This document shows, piece after piece, positions 43,328 to 52,395 of a stretch of DNA of 64,000 nt (position 1 is the first letter of the stretch; each line of letters starts with the position of its first letter). Under the pieces are notes generated by a model. The model did no database searches, was not told the DNA's origin, and saw only the letters and a list, made by a program, of their open reading frames with translations. This DNA comes from Algibacter sp. L3A6 (GTDB lineage: Bacteria > Bacteroidota > Bacteroidia > Flavobacteriales > Flavobacteriaceae). The stretch covers positions 1,091,501 through 1,155,500 of the forward strand of contig NZ_CP047030.1 of NCBI RefSeq assembly GCF_009796825.1. The letters run 5' to 3'. Both the position numbers and the translations under genes were made by a program.

Positions 43328-44761
43328 ATGCAATCACCTACAGTTTCAGAATTACTATCGCAAAACACTTCTTTACTTGAAGTTGAAATAAAAGGCTGGG
43401 TTAGAACCTTTAGAGCAAATCGCTTTATTGCCTTAAATGATGGTTCAACAATAAATAATATACAATGTGTTGTAGATTTTGAAAACTTTGATGAAGCCCT
43501 TTTAAAACGCGTAACCACAGGTGCCGCAATACATGTAAAAGGAGAATTAGTAGAAAGCCAAGGTAAAGGTCAAAAAGTTGAAATTCAGGTAAAACATTTA
43601 GAAGTTCTAGGAGATTCCGATCCGGAAACCTACCCTATTCAACCTAAAAAACACTCTTTTGAGTTTTTAAGAGAAAATGCTCATTTACGCACCAGAACTA
43701 ATACGTTTAGTGCTGTAATGCGTTTACGCTCATCATTATCTTTCGCTATCCATAAATATTTTAACGAAAACGGATTTTACTACATGCATGCGCCTATCAT
43801 TACAGGTAGTGATGCAGAAGGTGCTGGAGAAATGTTTAAAGTCTCTAGTTTAGACAATAAAAATTTACCTTTAACTGAAGATGGCAAAGTAGATTATACT
43901 AAAGATTTCTTCGGAAAGGAAACTAACTTAACCGTATCTGGCCAATTAGAAGCTGAAACTTACGCCATGTCGTTAGGTAAAGTATATACTTTTGGACCTA
44001 CTTTTAGAGCTGAAAACTCTAATACATCAAGACATTTAGCCGAATTCTGGATGATAGAGCCAGAAGTGGCTTTTATGGATTTAGCAGGCAATATGGATCT
44101 TGCTGAAGACTTTATGAAATCGGTAATCACTCATGTTTTAGAACATAATCGTGAAGATTTAGAGTTTTTAGAAAAACGTCTATTAGACGAAGAAAAAGTA
44201 AAACCTCAAGCTGAACGTAGTGATATGAGTTTAATTGAAAAATTAAACTTTGTAACAGAAAACAACTTCAAACGTGTTAGTTACACGGAAGCTATTGATA
44301 TTTTAAGAAATTCTAAACCAAATAAAAAGAAGAAATTCAAATATTTAGTTGAAGAATGGGGAATGGATTTACAAAGTGAACATGAACGTTTTTTAGTTGA
44401 AAAACACTTTAAATGTCCTGTTATTTTATTTGATTACCCAGCAGATATCAAAGCCTTTTACATGCGTTTAAATGACGATGGTAAAACCGTACGCGCTATG
44501 GACATTCTTTTCCCAGGTATTGGTGAAATTGTTGGTGGAGCACAACGTGAAGAGCGTTTAGATATCTTAAAACAAAGAATGGCAGCCATAGACATTCCAG
44601 AAGAAGACCTTTGGTGGTACATGGATTTACGTAAATACGGAACAGCTGTACACTCTGGTTTTGGTTTAGGTTTTGAGCGTTTAGTGATGTTTGCAACCGG
44701 TATGGGTAATATTAGAGACGTAATTCCTTTTCCAAGAACACCTCAAAACGCAGAGTTTTAG
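43328..44761 (+). CDS. asnS: Asparaginyl-tRNA synthetase
   Basis: Charges tRNA-Asn; a class IIb aminoacyl-tRNA synthetase. 477 aa: an N-terminal OB-fold anticodon domain (VEIKGWVRTFRANRFIALNDGS), motif 1 region after LRENAHLRTRTN, motif 2 FGPTFRAENSNTSRHLAEFW with IEPEVAF, and motif 3 GFGLGFERLVMFATGMGNIR. The TSRHLAEF signature and length fit AsnRS rather than AspRS. Transcribed alone. Confidence 0.96.
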   Translation: MQSPTVSELLSQNTSLLEVEIKGWVRTFRANRFIALNDGSTINNIQCVVDFENFDEALLKRVTTGAAIHVKGELVESQGKGQKVEIQVKHLEVLGDSDPETYPIQPKKHSFEFLRENAHLRTRTNTFSAVMRLRSSLSFAIHKYFNENGFYYMHAPIITGSDAEGAGEMFKVSSLDNKNLPLTEDGKVDYTKDFFGKETNLTVSGQLEAETYAMSLGKVYTFGPTFRAENSNTSRHLAEFWMIEPEVAFMDLAGNMDLAEDFMKSVITHVLEHNREDLEFLEKRLLDEEKVKPQAERSDMSLIEKLNFVTENNFKRVSYTEAIDILRNSKPNKKKKFKYLVEEWGMDLQSEHERFLVEKHFKCPVILFDYPADIKAFYMRLNDDGKTVRAMDILFPGIGEIVGGAQREERLDILKQRMAAIDIPEEDLWWYMDLRKYGTAVHSGFGLGFERLVMFATGMGNIRDVIPFPRTPQNAEF

Positions 44762-44815
44762 TAAAATTTAACTTGATAATTCCGCTTATACTTGGCGATT
44801 ATTCATGCTTTTATT

Positions 44816-44823
44816 TATCTTTG
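44816..44823 (+). promoter_or_regulatory. -7 promoter element of rpoN (TATCTTTG)
   Basis: Exact TAnnTTTG match, 82 bases before the rpoN ATG. Confidence 0.45.
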
Positions 44824-44905
44824 ATTAGGACTAACTAATCTAATCCTTTGATTTGTTTATTACTTATCATTATATTTAGTTGCCCATTCAATCTTAATAA
44901 AAATC

Positions 44906-46363
44906 ATGCTTAAGCAATATTTACAATTTAAACTCTCGCAAAAACTGTCGCCGCAGCAAATTCAGTTAATGAAACTGATACAATTGCCTACGCAAGCTTT
45001 TGAGCAACGTTTAAAACAAGAATTAGAAGAAAACCCGGCACTAGAAGGCGGTAAAGAAGAAAACGATAGTGACTACGATTCTGATTTAGATAATTCTGAC
45101 GATATTAACGATAATGATTCAATAAATGCTGAAGACATTAATGTTGATGAATACTTAAGCGACGATGAAATTCCAGATTACCGCACTCAAGCCAATAATT
45201 ACAGTGCCGATGATGAAGAAAAAACGATGCCTTATGCAGCGGGAACTTCATTTACGCAACACTTAATTAATCAATTAAACACCTACAGATTATCTGAAGA
45301 AGAACGAGACATTGCTGAATTCCTAGTTGGAAGTGTTGATGAGAGTGGCTATATACGCAGAGAGCTCAGTGACATCATGGACGATTTAGCCTTCACACAA
45401 AACGTATATACCGAAGAGCAAAACATTGAAAAGGTTTTAAAAATTGTACATCAATTAGACCCAGCAGGTGTTGGAGCCAGAAACCTTCAAGAGTGTTTAA
45501 GCATACAATTACACCGAAAAGACAAAACACCCGATACAGAGTTAGCAATAAATATTATCGATTCTGCTTTCGATCAATTTACCAAAAAGCATTATAAAAA
45601 ATTACTTCAGAAATTTAATATTACTGAAGAACAATTAAAAGATGCTATAAAAGAAATTGAACATTTAAATCCTAAACCTGGTGGATCTTATGCCGGAAAT
45701 AACCGTATTGTTGAACACGTAGTACCTGATTTTGCTATTAAAATTGTTGATGGTGAACTTGAGCTTACCTTAAACGGACGTAACGCTCCGGAGCTTCATG
45801 TTTCTAGAGAGTACAACAATATGCTTACAGGATATAAAGAATCTAAAGACAAATCGAAATCTCAAAAAGATGCCGTTGTTTTTATAAAACAAAAATTAGA
45901 TGCAGCAAAATGGTTTATTGAAGCTATAAAACAGCGCCAACAGACCCTATTTGTTACCATGAGTTCTATTATGCATTACCAAAGCGAGTACTTTTTAACT
46001 GGTGATGAGCGTAATTTAAAACCCATGATTTTAAAAGATATTGCCGACGAAATCTCAATGGACGTTTCTACCGTTTCACGTGTTGCCAATAGCAAATATG
46101 TTGACACACCTTATGGAACGAAACTGATTAAGGAATTCTTTTCGGAATCTATGAAGAATGATCAAGGTGAAGATGTTTCAACTCGTGAAATTAAAAAGAT
46201 TCTAGAAACAGTAATTGAAGAAGAAAATAAGAAGAAGCCTTTAACGGATGAAACTTTAGCTTCTATTTTAAAAGAAAAAGGATATCCAATTGCTAGAAGA
46301 ACGGTTGCTAAATATAGAGAACAACTTGATATTCCTGTAGCGCGATTACGTAAAAAAATATAA
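44906..46363 (+). CDS. rpoN: RNA polymerase sigma-54 factor
   Basis: The alternative sigma factor that needs an AAA+ activator and reads -24/-12 promoters. 485 aa with the Gln-rich region I (LSQKLSPQQIQLMKLIQLPTQAFEQRL, read in two blocks), an acidic region II (about 50-115), the core-binding region, a helix-turn-helix (LKDIADEISMDVSTVSRVANSKYV region) and the RpoN box ARRTVAKYREQL near the end. Its stop shares a base with the next ATG. No sigma-54 activator gene is in the window. Confidence 0.97.
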   Translation: MLKQYLQFKLSQKLSPQQIQLMKLIQLPTQAFEQRLKQELEENPALEGGKEENDSDYDSDLDNSDDINDNDSINAEDINVDEYLSDDEIPDYRTQANNYSADDEEKTMPYAAGTSFTQHLINQLNTYRLSEEERDIAEFLVGSVDESGYIRRELSDIMDDLAFTQNVYTEEQNIEKVLKIVHQLDPAGVGARNLQECLSIQLHRKDKTPDTELAINIIDSAFDQFTKKHYKKLLQKFNITEEQLKDAIKEIEHLNPKPGGSYAGNNRIVEHVVPDFAIKIVDGELELTLNGRNAPELHVSREYNNMLTGYKESKDKSKSQKDAVVFIKQKLDAAKWFIEAIKQRQQTLFVTMSSIMHYQSEYFLTGDERNLKPMILKDIADEISMDVSTVSRVANSKYVDTPYGTKLIKEFFSESMKNDQGEDVSTREIKKILETVIEEENKKKPLTDETLASILKEKGYPIARRTVAKYREQLDIPVARLRKKI

Positions 46364-46968
46364 TGGATAAGTTACTTAAGAGTATTTCATATATTTTTCA
46401 TCCTTTATTGATGCCTATCATTGGCGTGGCATTTTATTATTATATCTCGCCGCATTTTATAGCAGAGCAGATTTTACATGCCAAGCTTATTTCATTATTA
46501 ATACTCACTATTATACTGCCTATATTAATGTTTTTTTTGCTAAGAACTTTAGGAAAGGCTCAAACTATTCATCTAAAAACCACACGCGAACGTATTTATC
46601 CGCTCGCTTTAAATTGTTTTATTACCATTTTGGTAATTAAGCGAGTTATAACAATAACACAATCGTTAGAACTGTATTACTTCTTTGTTGGTATATTAAT
46701 TTCGAATATGGCCTGTTTAACGCTCGCTATTTTTAAATTTAAGGCAAGTATACACATGATTGGTATTTCGGGACTATTCATGTTCTTTATAGCTATAGGC
46801 GTGCAGTTTGGTATAAATATTACGGGCACTCTCGCTTTTATGGCATTAGCTATGGGTGCTGTAGCAACATCTAGGTTACACTTAAACGCACACACCTCGA
46901 GAGAATTGATTTTCGGTTTTTTTGTTGGATTGATTCCGCAGCTATTGCTGATTAATTTCTGGATGTAG
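46363..46968 (+). CDS. PAP2-like integral membrane protein
   Basis: A 201-aa protein with about six hydrophobic helices. Near the C-terminus SRLHLNAHTSRELIFGFFVG matches the C-terminal SRxxxxxHxxxxxxxG part of the lipid phosphatase PAP2 signature, and an upstream KTTRERIYPL stretch could supply the first motif, but the full catalytic set is not convincing. It is probably a membrane phosphatase-related protein. It is coupled to rpoN by a 1-base overlap (TAATG). Confidence 0.6.
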   Translation: MDKLLKSISYIFHPLLMPIIGVAFYYYISPHFIAEQILHAKLISLLILTIILPILMFFLLRTLGKAQTIHLKTTRERIYPLALNCFITILVIKRVITITQSLELYYFFVGILISNMACLTLAIFKFKASIHMIGISGLFMFFIAIGVQFGINITGTLAFMALAMGAVATSRLHLNAHTSRELIFGFFVGLIPQLLLINFWM

Positions 46969-47123
46969 ATTAATTTATAATTTACCTTTCCAAAGTATTA
47001 AAAACAACAGTTAATTTACTTTGACGATTTAAGTAACCGATTAGGCCTTGATGATAACGATTTCCTTTAAATCATTAAATTTGACGCCTTATATCTTTTA
47101 GGTATAGTCCAAGAGAGTTCAAA

Positions 47124-47828
47124 TCACAAAACATAAAACATTAGTCCCACTTTAATGGCGTGCATATCTATGCTACTACCATCAATCTGAGCGTCATTAG
47201 AAAAAACAGGACTTAAAGCATAATACAAATGTAAATTCCATGTATTATATCCAGCACTTAAGGTTAATCCATATTCAAACTTATTAAAGTCTGAGATATC
47301 GGTGTATTTAAAGCTTCCTAAATCACCATCGTACTTCGCGGCGTGTGATAACATGTAACTAAACTTAAAACCGGCATAAATACGCCAAAAATCATAACTA
47401 GTAGCTGTAGATGTTCGCCATCTAAACTCCAAAGGCACCTCTATAAAGTTACTAGAAAACCTATTTTTAGTAAATGTATCAGAATCCTCGATTACACTAT
47501 AACTTACTACACCTGCATCGTCTTTTTGAATCAGTAAGTTTTGGTTATATGAGTTTGCAGAAAGTCCGATACCTAAACCAATAGCTTTATTCCTAGCGGC
47601 ATTTATTGGCATATCTTTAATAAAACCTAAATGAAACCCGGTTGAAAAACCACTTTGCTTTACATCTTCTGGTCTTAAACCAAGTAAATTATAAGTAACA
47701 CCAAAGTAAAACTGATCTTCTTTATACTTATTATCAGCTTCGGTCTCAACAACCTCTTCATTTTGTGAAAAACACAAACAAGAACTCGCACAAAACAATA
47801 TGATCATTACATCTTTAATTCTTCTCAT
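47124..47828 (-). CDS. PorT-like outer-membrane beta-barrel protein
   Basis: About 234 aa from the ATG at 47828 (MRRIKDVMIILFC), with a signal peptide ending LCFSQ. An in-frame ATG at 47858 adds ten residues without signal character. The mature part starts with an acidic stretch and then EDQFYFGVTYNLLGLRPEDVKQSGF, followed by barrel strands and the ending MHAIKVGLMFYVL. This is the small porin-like barrel family that includes PorT, a component of the type IX secretion system; whether this is the true porT or a paralogue cannot be decided here. A terminator separates it from the upstream exbD genes. Confidence 0.65.
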   Translation of the reverse strand: MRRIKDVMIILFCASSCLCFSQNEEVVETEADNKYKEDQFYFGVTYNLLGLRPEDVKQSGFSTGFHLGFIKDMPINAARNKAIGLGIGLSANSYNQNLLIQKDDAGVVSYSVIEDSDTFTKNRFSSNFIEVPLEFRWRTSTATSYDFWRIYAGFKFSYMLSHAAKYDGDLGSFKYTDISDFNKFEYGLTLSAGYNTWNLHLYYALSPVFSNDAQIDGSSIDMHAIKVGLMFYVL

Positions 47829-47879
47829 TTTGAAAGTTATATTATGGTAAGTTACCAATTGCTACTATTATATAAAAGC

Positions 47880-47912
47880 AAAAGGCGTTTTGAGTATATC
47901 AAAACGCCTTTT
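47880..47912 (-). terminator. Terminator after the exbB-exbD operon
   Basis: A 14-bp perfect stem AAAAGGCGTTTTGA / TCAAAACGCCTTTT with a 5-base loop, T-rich on both sides, so it may act in both directions. Confidence 0.85.
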
Positions 47913-47936
47913 ACTATAAAATTAAGAGTGTAAAAT

Positions 47937-48410
47937 TTATCTTCCAACAACACTACCCTTTTTAGTGGTATAGTTTATTTTTAGAGCATTAACTTTACGT
48001 AGTTCTTGTTTAATATCACCAATTAATCCCATATTAGCATCACTATCAACTTTTAAAGCTGTAGTTAAATATGGTACTAATTCCTCTCTTTTAGAGGCGC
48101 GTTCTGCATTAATAAACGCAGCGATTTCTTTAACATCAGCAAACTTGTCATTCAATTGAATTCTTGACTCGTTTCCATATTGTCTATAGTTCTCACTTGG
48201 TTTACCAGCATAAATGTACATTACCAAATCTTTTTTATCTAGTTTTTCAACTTGATCAGCAAATGGTAAATTATTTTCAATCATTAAAGTATTTTGCCTC
48301 ATTACTGTGGCTACCATGAAAAAGAATAATAACATAAATACAATATCTGGTAAAGACGCCGTATTAACCGCAGGCATATCGCCACTTTTTTTCTTTTTAA
48401 ATTTAGACAT
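47937..48410 (-). CDS. exbD: ExbD-family biopolymer transport protein (second copy)
   Basis: A 157-aa membrane-anchored subunit of the TonB-ExbB-ExbD motor, which powers outer-membrane receptors such as the SusC at the window start. Short cytoplasmic N-terminus (SKFKKKKSGDMPAVNTASL), one transmembrane helix with the proton-carrying Asp at its start (PDIVFMLLFFFMVATV), and a periplasmic domain. It lies 18 bases after the other exbD copy in a four-gene operon. Confidence 0.9.
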   Translation of the reverse strand: MSKFKKKKSGDMPAVNTASLPDIVFMLLFFFMVATVMRQNTLMIENNLPFADQVEKLDKKDLVMYIYAGKPSENYRQYGNESRIQLNDKFADVKEIAAFINAERASKREELVPYLTTALKVDSDANMGLIGDIKQELRKVNALKINYTTKKGSVVGR

Positions 48411-48428
48411 GTTTTTATAAATGTTAAA

Positions 48429-49019
48429 TTATTTCTGTACTTCCGATAGCTTTTGAGGATACTCAGCTTTAATCTGATCTATCTTCTTCTTTAAAGCTTC
48501 TTTATTCCCCGGCCAGTTTACATCCTTTTGATTTGCTTCCATCTCAACGAATGACATACCGAATTGTGCTTGGGCTCTCGCGTTTCTTAAATCGTTATAT
48601 GCTGCTACTAATTCATTCTGTACAGCAATATAAGTTTTATAAGTAGTTTCTCTATCATTAGCTAAAGAGATGATCGCTTTGTCTGGATTATCCGAAGACT
48701 CAGGATCTCTTGGACCTTTACAATAATCACAAGATTTATCACCGCCATTATCTAAAAAAGCAATGGCTGCTTTACGTAAATCTTTAAGTTGCATCGGTTC
48801 ATCTTCAACTAATAAATCATCATTCTTATTTACAATAACTGTAAAAATATTTTTTTGCTTAATAACAGGTGGATCTGTTTGTTCTTCCATTGGAGGCAGC
48901 TTTCTGTTAATACCAGAATCTGTTTCAATAGTTGTTGTTACTAAGAAAAATATTAATAATAAGAAAGCAATGTCGGCCATTGAGCCTGCATTAACTTCTG
49001 GTGCTGCTCTTTTTGCCAT
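48429..49019 (-). CDS. exbD: ExbD-family biopolymer transport protein with cysteine-containing insert
   Basis: A 196-aa ExbD relative: AAPEVNAGSMADIAFLLLIFFLVTT contains the single membrane helix with its Asp (quoted here as MADIAFLLLIFF). The periplasmic part is longer than in the sister copy and carries SCDYCKGPRDP, a CxxC pair not found in typical ExbD. Paired, non-identical ExbD proteins are common in Flavobacteriia. It follows the 139-aa membrane gene by 3 bases. Confidence 0.9.
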   Translation of the reverse strand: MAKRAAPEVNAGSMADIAFLLLIFFLVTTTIETDSGINRKLPPMEEQTDPPVIKQKNIFTVIVNKNDDLLVEDEPMQLKDLRKAAIAFLDNGGDKSCDYCKGPRDPESSDNPDKAIISLANDRETTYKTYIAVQNELVAAYNDLRNARAQAQFGMSFVEMEANQKDVNWPGNKEALKKKIDQIKAEYPQKLSEVQK

Positions 49020-49022
49020 AAT

Positions 49023-49442
49023 TTATTTATTTAATATTTTTTTCACACCACCGAATAGCATTGATCCAATTGCTATAACTGCTAAAACATAAAATGCATA
49101 TAAACCAGCACCTACGTTTTTAGAAATACCTTCGGTAATACCAAGACCTTTGTCATTGAATGGTTGTAGATCTAAATCTGTACCAGATGACAAGCCGTAG
49201 CTTATAAAAATGATTGCTAAAAAGGCTCCTACAGACATCAAAGTTTTTTTGATATCTCCAGTAACTAAACCTTTCAAAACAAATATTACAACTAACGCTA
49301 TTACTAATCCTAGTACAGCATAGGTAATATAAAGTATGTTATCAATCATAGCCTCAGAGCCAGTCATGATCATCAGCGCAAATATAGAGCCAAGAATCGC
49401 GAGAGCAAAAGCTACGATTTTTATTATTTTGTGAGTATTCAT
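49023..49442 (-). CDS. Small four-helix membrane protein in TonB-motor operon
   Basis: A 139-aa protein with four hydrophobic helices (about 8-26, 33-58, 68-86 and 112-130) and a short polar loop FNDKGLGITEGISKN before the last. No catalytic motif or known family was recognised. It is always-in-operon by spacing (21 bases after exbB, 3 before exbD), so it is probably an accessory part of this motor. I recall the same gene between exbB and exbD in other flavobacteria. Confidence 0.75.
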   Translation of the reverse strand: MNTHKIIKIVAFALAILGSIFALMIMTGSEAMIDNILYITYAVLGLVIALVVIFVLKGLVTGDIKKTLMSVGAFLAIIFISYGLSSGTDLDLQPFNDKGLGITEGISKNVGAGLYAFYVLAVIAIGSMLFGGVKKILNK

Positions 49443-49463
49443 AATTTTTTCAGTTTTAAATTA

Positions 49464-50237
49464 TTACTTTTTGTGTCTAATCAATAGATCCATTAACGTG
49501 ATAGAAGCATCTTCCATATCGTTAACAATACTATCAATTTTAGCAATAATGTAATTGTAAAAAATTTGAAGAATAATTGCCACTACTAAACCAAATACTG
49601 TTGTTAAAAGTGCTACTTTAATACCACCTGCAACAAGAGAAGGTTGCATATCACCAGCAGCTTCAATTTTATCAAAGGCTTGAATCATACCAATTACCGT
49701 ACCCATGAAACCAAGCATTGGTGCAAGAGCGATAAATAATGAAATCCAAGATACGTTTTTCTCTAATTGTCCCATTTGAACACCACCGTAAGCTACAACA
49801 GCTTTCTCAGCAGCTTCGATACCTTCATCAGTTCTATCTAAACCTTGGTAATAGATAGATGCGATAGGTCCTTTTGTGTTTCTACAAACTTCTTTAGCAG
49901 CTTCAACACCACCAGATGCAAGAGCATCTTCTACAGATTGCGTTAATTTTTTAGTGTTTGTAGATGATAAGTTTAAAAAGATAATTCTCTCAATAGCAAT
50001 TGCTAATCCAAGAATTAAACATAATAATACAATACCCATAAATCCTGGACCACCTTCAATAAAACGTTTTTTCAAATCTTGATGAAAACCAACGTCTGCC
50101 GCAGGAGCTTCATCTTCTTGAGTTAAAGTAGTAGTTACAGTCGTTACAGCTGTACTTGTGTTTGCAATTGTTGTTGCATTTGCAGTTCCGAATGCCACCA
50201 TTACAGTAATGGCAAGGATAGAAAATAATCTTTTCAT
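49464..50237 (-). CDS. exbB: MotA/TolQ/ExbB-family proton channel protein
   Basis: A 257-aa channel subunit. N-terminal signal-like segment (MKRLFSILAITVMVAFGTANA), a first long membrane helix (GFMGIVLLCLILGLAIAIERIIFL), a cytoplasmic helical domain, and two C-terminal helices with the family signature FIALAPMLGFMGTVIGMIQAF and GIKVALLTTVFGLVVAI. Together with the two ExbD proteins it uses the proton motive force to drive TonB. First gene of its operon; the tRNA-Ser gene lies upstream. Confidence 0.92.
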   Translation of the reverse strand: MKRLFSILAITVMVAFGTANATTIANTSTAVTTVTTTLTQEDEAPAADVGFHQDLKKRFIEGGPGFMGIVLLCLILGLAIAIERIIFLNLSSTNTKKLTQSVEDALASGGVEAAKEVCRNTKGPIASIYYQGLDRTDEGIEAAEKAVVAYGGVQMGQLEKNVSWISLFIALAPMLGFMGTVIGMIQAFDKIEAAGDMQPSLVAGGIKVALLTTVFGLVVAIILQIFYNYIIAKIDSIVNDMEDASITLMDLLIRHKK

Positions 50238-50312
50238 GATCTAGATCTTAATTTTATTAGTTAAAGTGTTAAAGATATAAAAAAAAAGCAATTAAAAATA
50301 AAAAAATTTAAG

Positions 50313-50400
50313 CAGAGAGGAAGGGATTCGAACCCTCGATACCCTTTTGAGGTATACACACTTTCCAGGCGTGCGCCTTCGACCACTCGGCCACCTCTCT
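50313..50400 (-). tRNA. tRNA-Ser (anticodon GGA)
   Basis: The minus strand folds as a class II tRNA: acceptor AGAGAGG with CCTCTCT, D arm TGGCCGAGTGGTCGAAGGC, anticodon loop CTGGAAA giving GGA, a long variable arm (ATACC paired with GGTAT) typical of tRNA-Ser, and T arm GAGGGTTCGAATCCCT (one end base shared). Discriminator G at 50313; CCA is not encoded. Confidence 0.97.
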
Positions 50401-50475
50401 TTTTTTTTAACAGCTTTTATTCTGGGGATGAAATAACAAAAAAAACTTTGAACGCTAAAATTTTAACAGTTAATT

Positions 50476-51498
50476 TTAAGTCAATTCTCCAACTAAAGAT
50501 GTTTCATAGGTGGTTTTGAAGCTTTTAGCCTCTACATTTTTTCCTAATAGATACATTAACTTAGCTAGTGCGGCCTCGGTTGTTATGTCTTTTCCGGAGA
50601 TTACACCTGCTTTTTTTAACATATCACTGGTCTCATAATGCCCCATCATGACACTTCCGCCCGAACATTGCGTAATATTTATAATATGTATGCCTTTTTC
50701 AATGGTCTTTTTTAACATATTAATGAACCACATTTCGGTAGTACAGTTTCCAGAACCGTAGGTTTCTAAGATAACCGCTTTTAAATTGGGCGTTTTAAAA
50801 ATATTTTTTAAAACGACTTTAGAAATACCTGGATAGAGTTTAATTAATGCTATATTTTCATCTAAATTCTTATGAACCTCCAAAGCTTTGCTTCCGTTAG
50901 GTTGATATAAATGTTTATGATTTATTTTTAAGTGCACACCCGACTCCGCCAAATCTGGATAATTAAAGGATGCAAATGCCTGAAAATGCTCTGCATTAAT
51001 TTTGGTTGTTCTATTGGCGCGATACAGTTTATATTCAAAATACAAACATACCTCCTTTATTAAAGGTTTATCATCCTCTTGTAAAGATGCCACTTGTATA
51101 GATGTTATTAAATTCTCTTTAGCATCGGTACGTAAATCGCCAATAGGCAATTGAGAACCGGTAAATATTACTGGTTTTGCTAGGTTTTCTAGCATAAAAC
51201 TTAGTGCAGATGCTGTGTAACTCATAGTATCACTACCATGAAGCACAACAAAACCATCAAAATCATTATACTTTTCTTCTATAACCTCTACCATTTGAAC
51301 CCAATATTTCGGATTCATATTACTAGAGTCAATAGGTTCTTCAAAAGAAAACGTTTCGATATTACAATCTAACAACTGCAACTCTGGTATGTTTTTTATA
51401 ATATTTTTGAAGTTGAATACTTTTAGCGCGCCGGTTTTAAAGTCTTTTACCATGCCAATGGTGCCACCTGTATATATAAGGAGTATGTTTGGTTTCAT
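50476..51498 (-). CDS. ansA: Type I (cytoplasmic) L-asparaginase
   Basis: Hydrolyses asparagine to aspartate and ammonia. 340 aa with the first catalytic threonine in IYTGGTIGM (about 9-17), the second site VVLHGSDTMSYTASAL (about 83-98), and FTGSQLPIGDLRTDAKENL. No signal peptide, so the cytoplasmic AnsA type rather than the periplasmic type II. It is 4 bases after the TatD-like gene, forming a two-gene operon. Confidence 0.94.
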   Translation of the reverse strand: MKPNILLIYTGGTIGMVKDFKTGALKVFNFKNIIKNIPELQLLDCNIETFSFEEPIDSSNMNPKYWVQMVEVIEEKYNDFDGFVVLHGSDTMSYTASALSFMLENLAKPVIFTGSQLPIGDLRTDAKENLITSIQVASLQEDDKPLIKEVCLYFEYKLYRANRTTKINAEHFQAFASFNYPDLAESGVHLKINHKHLYQPNGSKALEVHKNLDENIALIKLYPGISKVVLKNIFKTPNLKAVILETYGSGNCTTEMWFINMLKKTIEKGIHIINITQCSGGSVMMGHYETSDMLKKAGVISGKDITTEAALAKLMYLLGKNVEAKSFKTTYETSLVGELT

Positions 51499-51502
51499 AA
51501 AA

Positions 51503-52270
51503 TTAAACTTTAAAGATAGATTTTGAATTTTCTGTGGTAATTTCAGCCAACGTTTCTTCTGGCATTTGATAAATGGTTGCTAGTTTTTCTAACACCTTTA
51601 TTATATAGGCACTTTCGTTGCGCTTTCCTCTAAATGGTGTAGGTGCTAAATATGGTGCATCCGTTTCTAAAACAATATGTTTTAAATCTATTTCATTTAA
51701 AAACTGATCTATTTTTCCGTTTTTGAAAGTTGACACGCCACCAATACCTAATTTCATATTATAAGAAATAGCCTGATGCGCTTGCTCTAAACTGCCAGTA
51801 AAACAATGAAACACTCCAAATAAATCGTCTCCTTTTTCACTTTCCAAAACTTCAAAAACTTCATCGAAGGCCTCTCTGCAATGTATAACAATAGGTAAAC
51901 CATATTGTTTTGCTAATTGTATTTGATGCTTAAATGCTACTTTTTGAATATCTAAAGTTGTTTTATCCCAATATAAATCGATGCCAATTTCGCCAACAGC
52001 ATAATATTTATGCGTAGCAAGCATGTGCTCTATATGGTCTAACTCCTCTTGATAATTCTCTTTTACATGTGTTGGGTGCAAACCAGACATTAAAAACATA
52101 TTATCTGGATAATCTTTCTCTAACTGAAGCATCGCTTTAGTATACGTAGAATCTATAGCAGGTATAAAAAACCTAGTAACACCTTGCTCTATTGCTCGGT
52201 TTATCATCTCGCTTCTATCGTCATCAAAAGCTTCACTGTATAAATGGGTATGCGTATCTGTAATAATCAT
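51503..52270 (-). CDS. TatD family metal-dependent hydrolase
   Basis: A 255-aa TIM-barrel metallohydrolase, a putative 3'-5' deoxyribonuclease. Metal-binding motifs are intact: DTHTHLY (start), AVGEIGIDLYW, IVIHCREAFDE, GVFHCFTGSLEQA and VLETDAPYLAPTPFRGKRNE. Upstream of ansA in one transcript. Confidence 0.93.
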   Translation of the reverse strand: MIITDTHTHLYSEAFDDDRSEMINRAIEQGVTRFFIPAIDSTYTKAMLQLEKDYPDNMFLMSGLHPTHVKENYQEELDHIEHMLATHKYYAVGEIGIDLYWDKTTLDIQKVAFKHQIQLAKQYGLPIVIHCREAFDEVFEVLESEKGDDLFGVFHCFTGSLEQAHQAISYNMKLGIGGVSTFKNGKIDQFLNEIDLKHIVLETDAPYLAPTPFRGKRNESAYIIKVLEKLATIYQMPEETLAEITTENSKSIFKV

Positions 52271-52329
52271 TCGGTAAAAATAATGAAGTATTTAAATTTG
52301 CCGAGGTATTTATCAATTAGATTAATAAA

Positions 52330-52366
52330 AAAAGACCTGCAAAGCGATAAACTTAACAGGTCTTTT
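52330..52366 (-). terminator. Terminator of the sigma factor operon
   Basis: A 10-bp stem AAAAGACCTG / CAGGTCTTTT (52330-52339 and 52357-52366), 30 bases after the last gene of the operon on the minus strand, followed by T-rich sequence. Confidence 0.85.
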
Positions 52367-52395
52367 GTATTCTAATTTATTTTTAAGCGTTGTTG

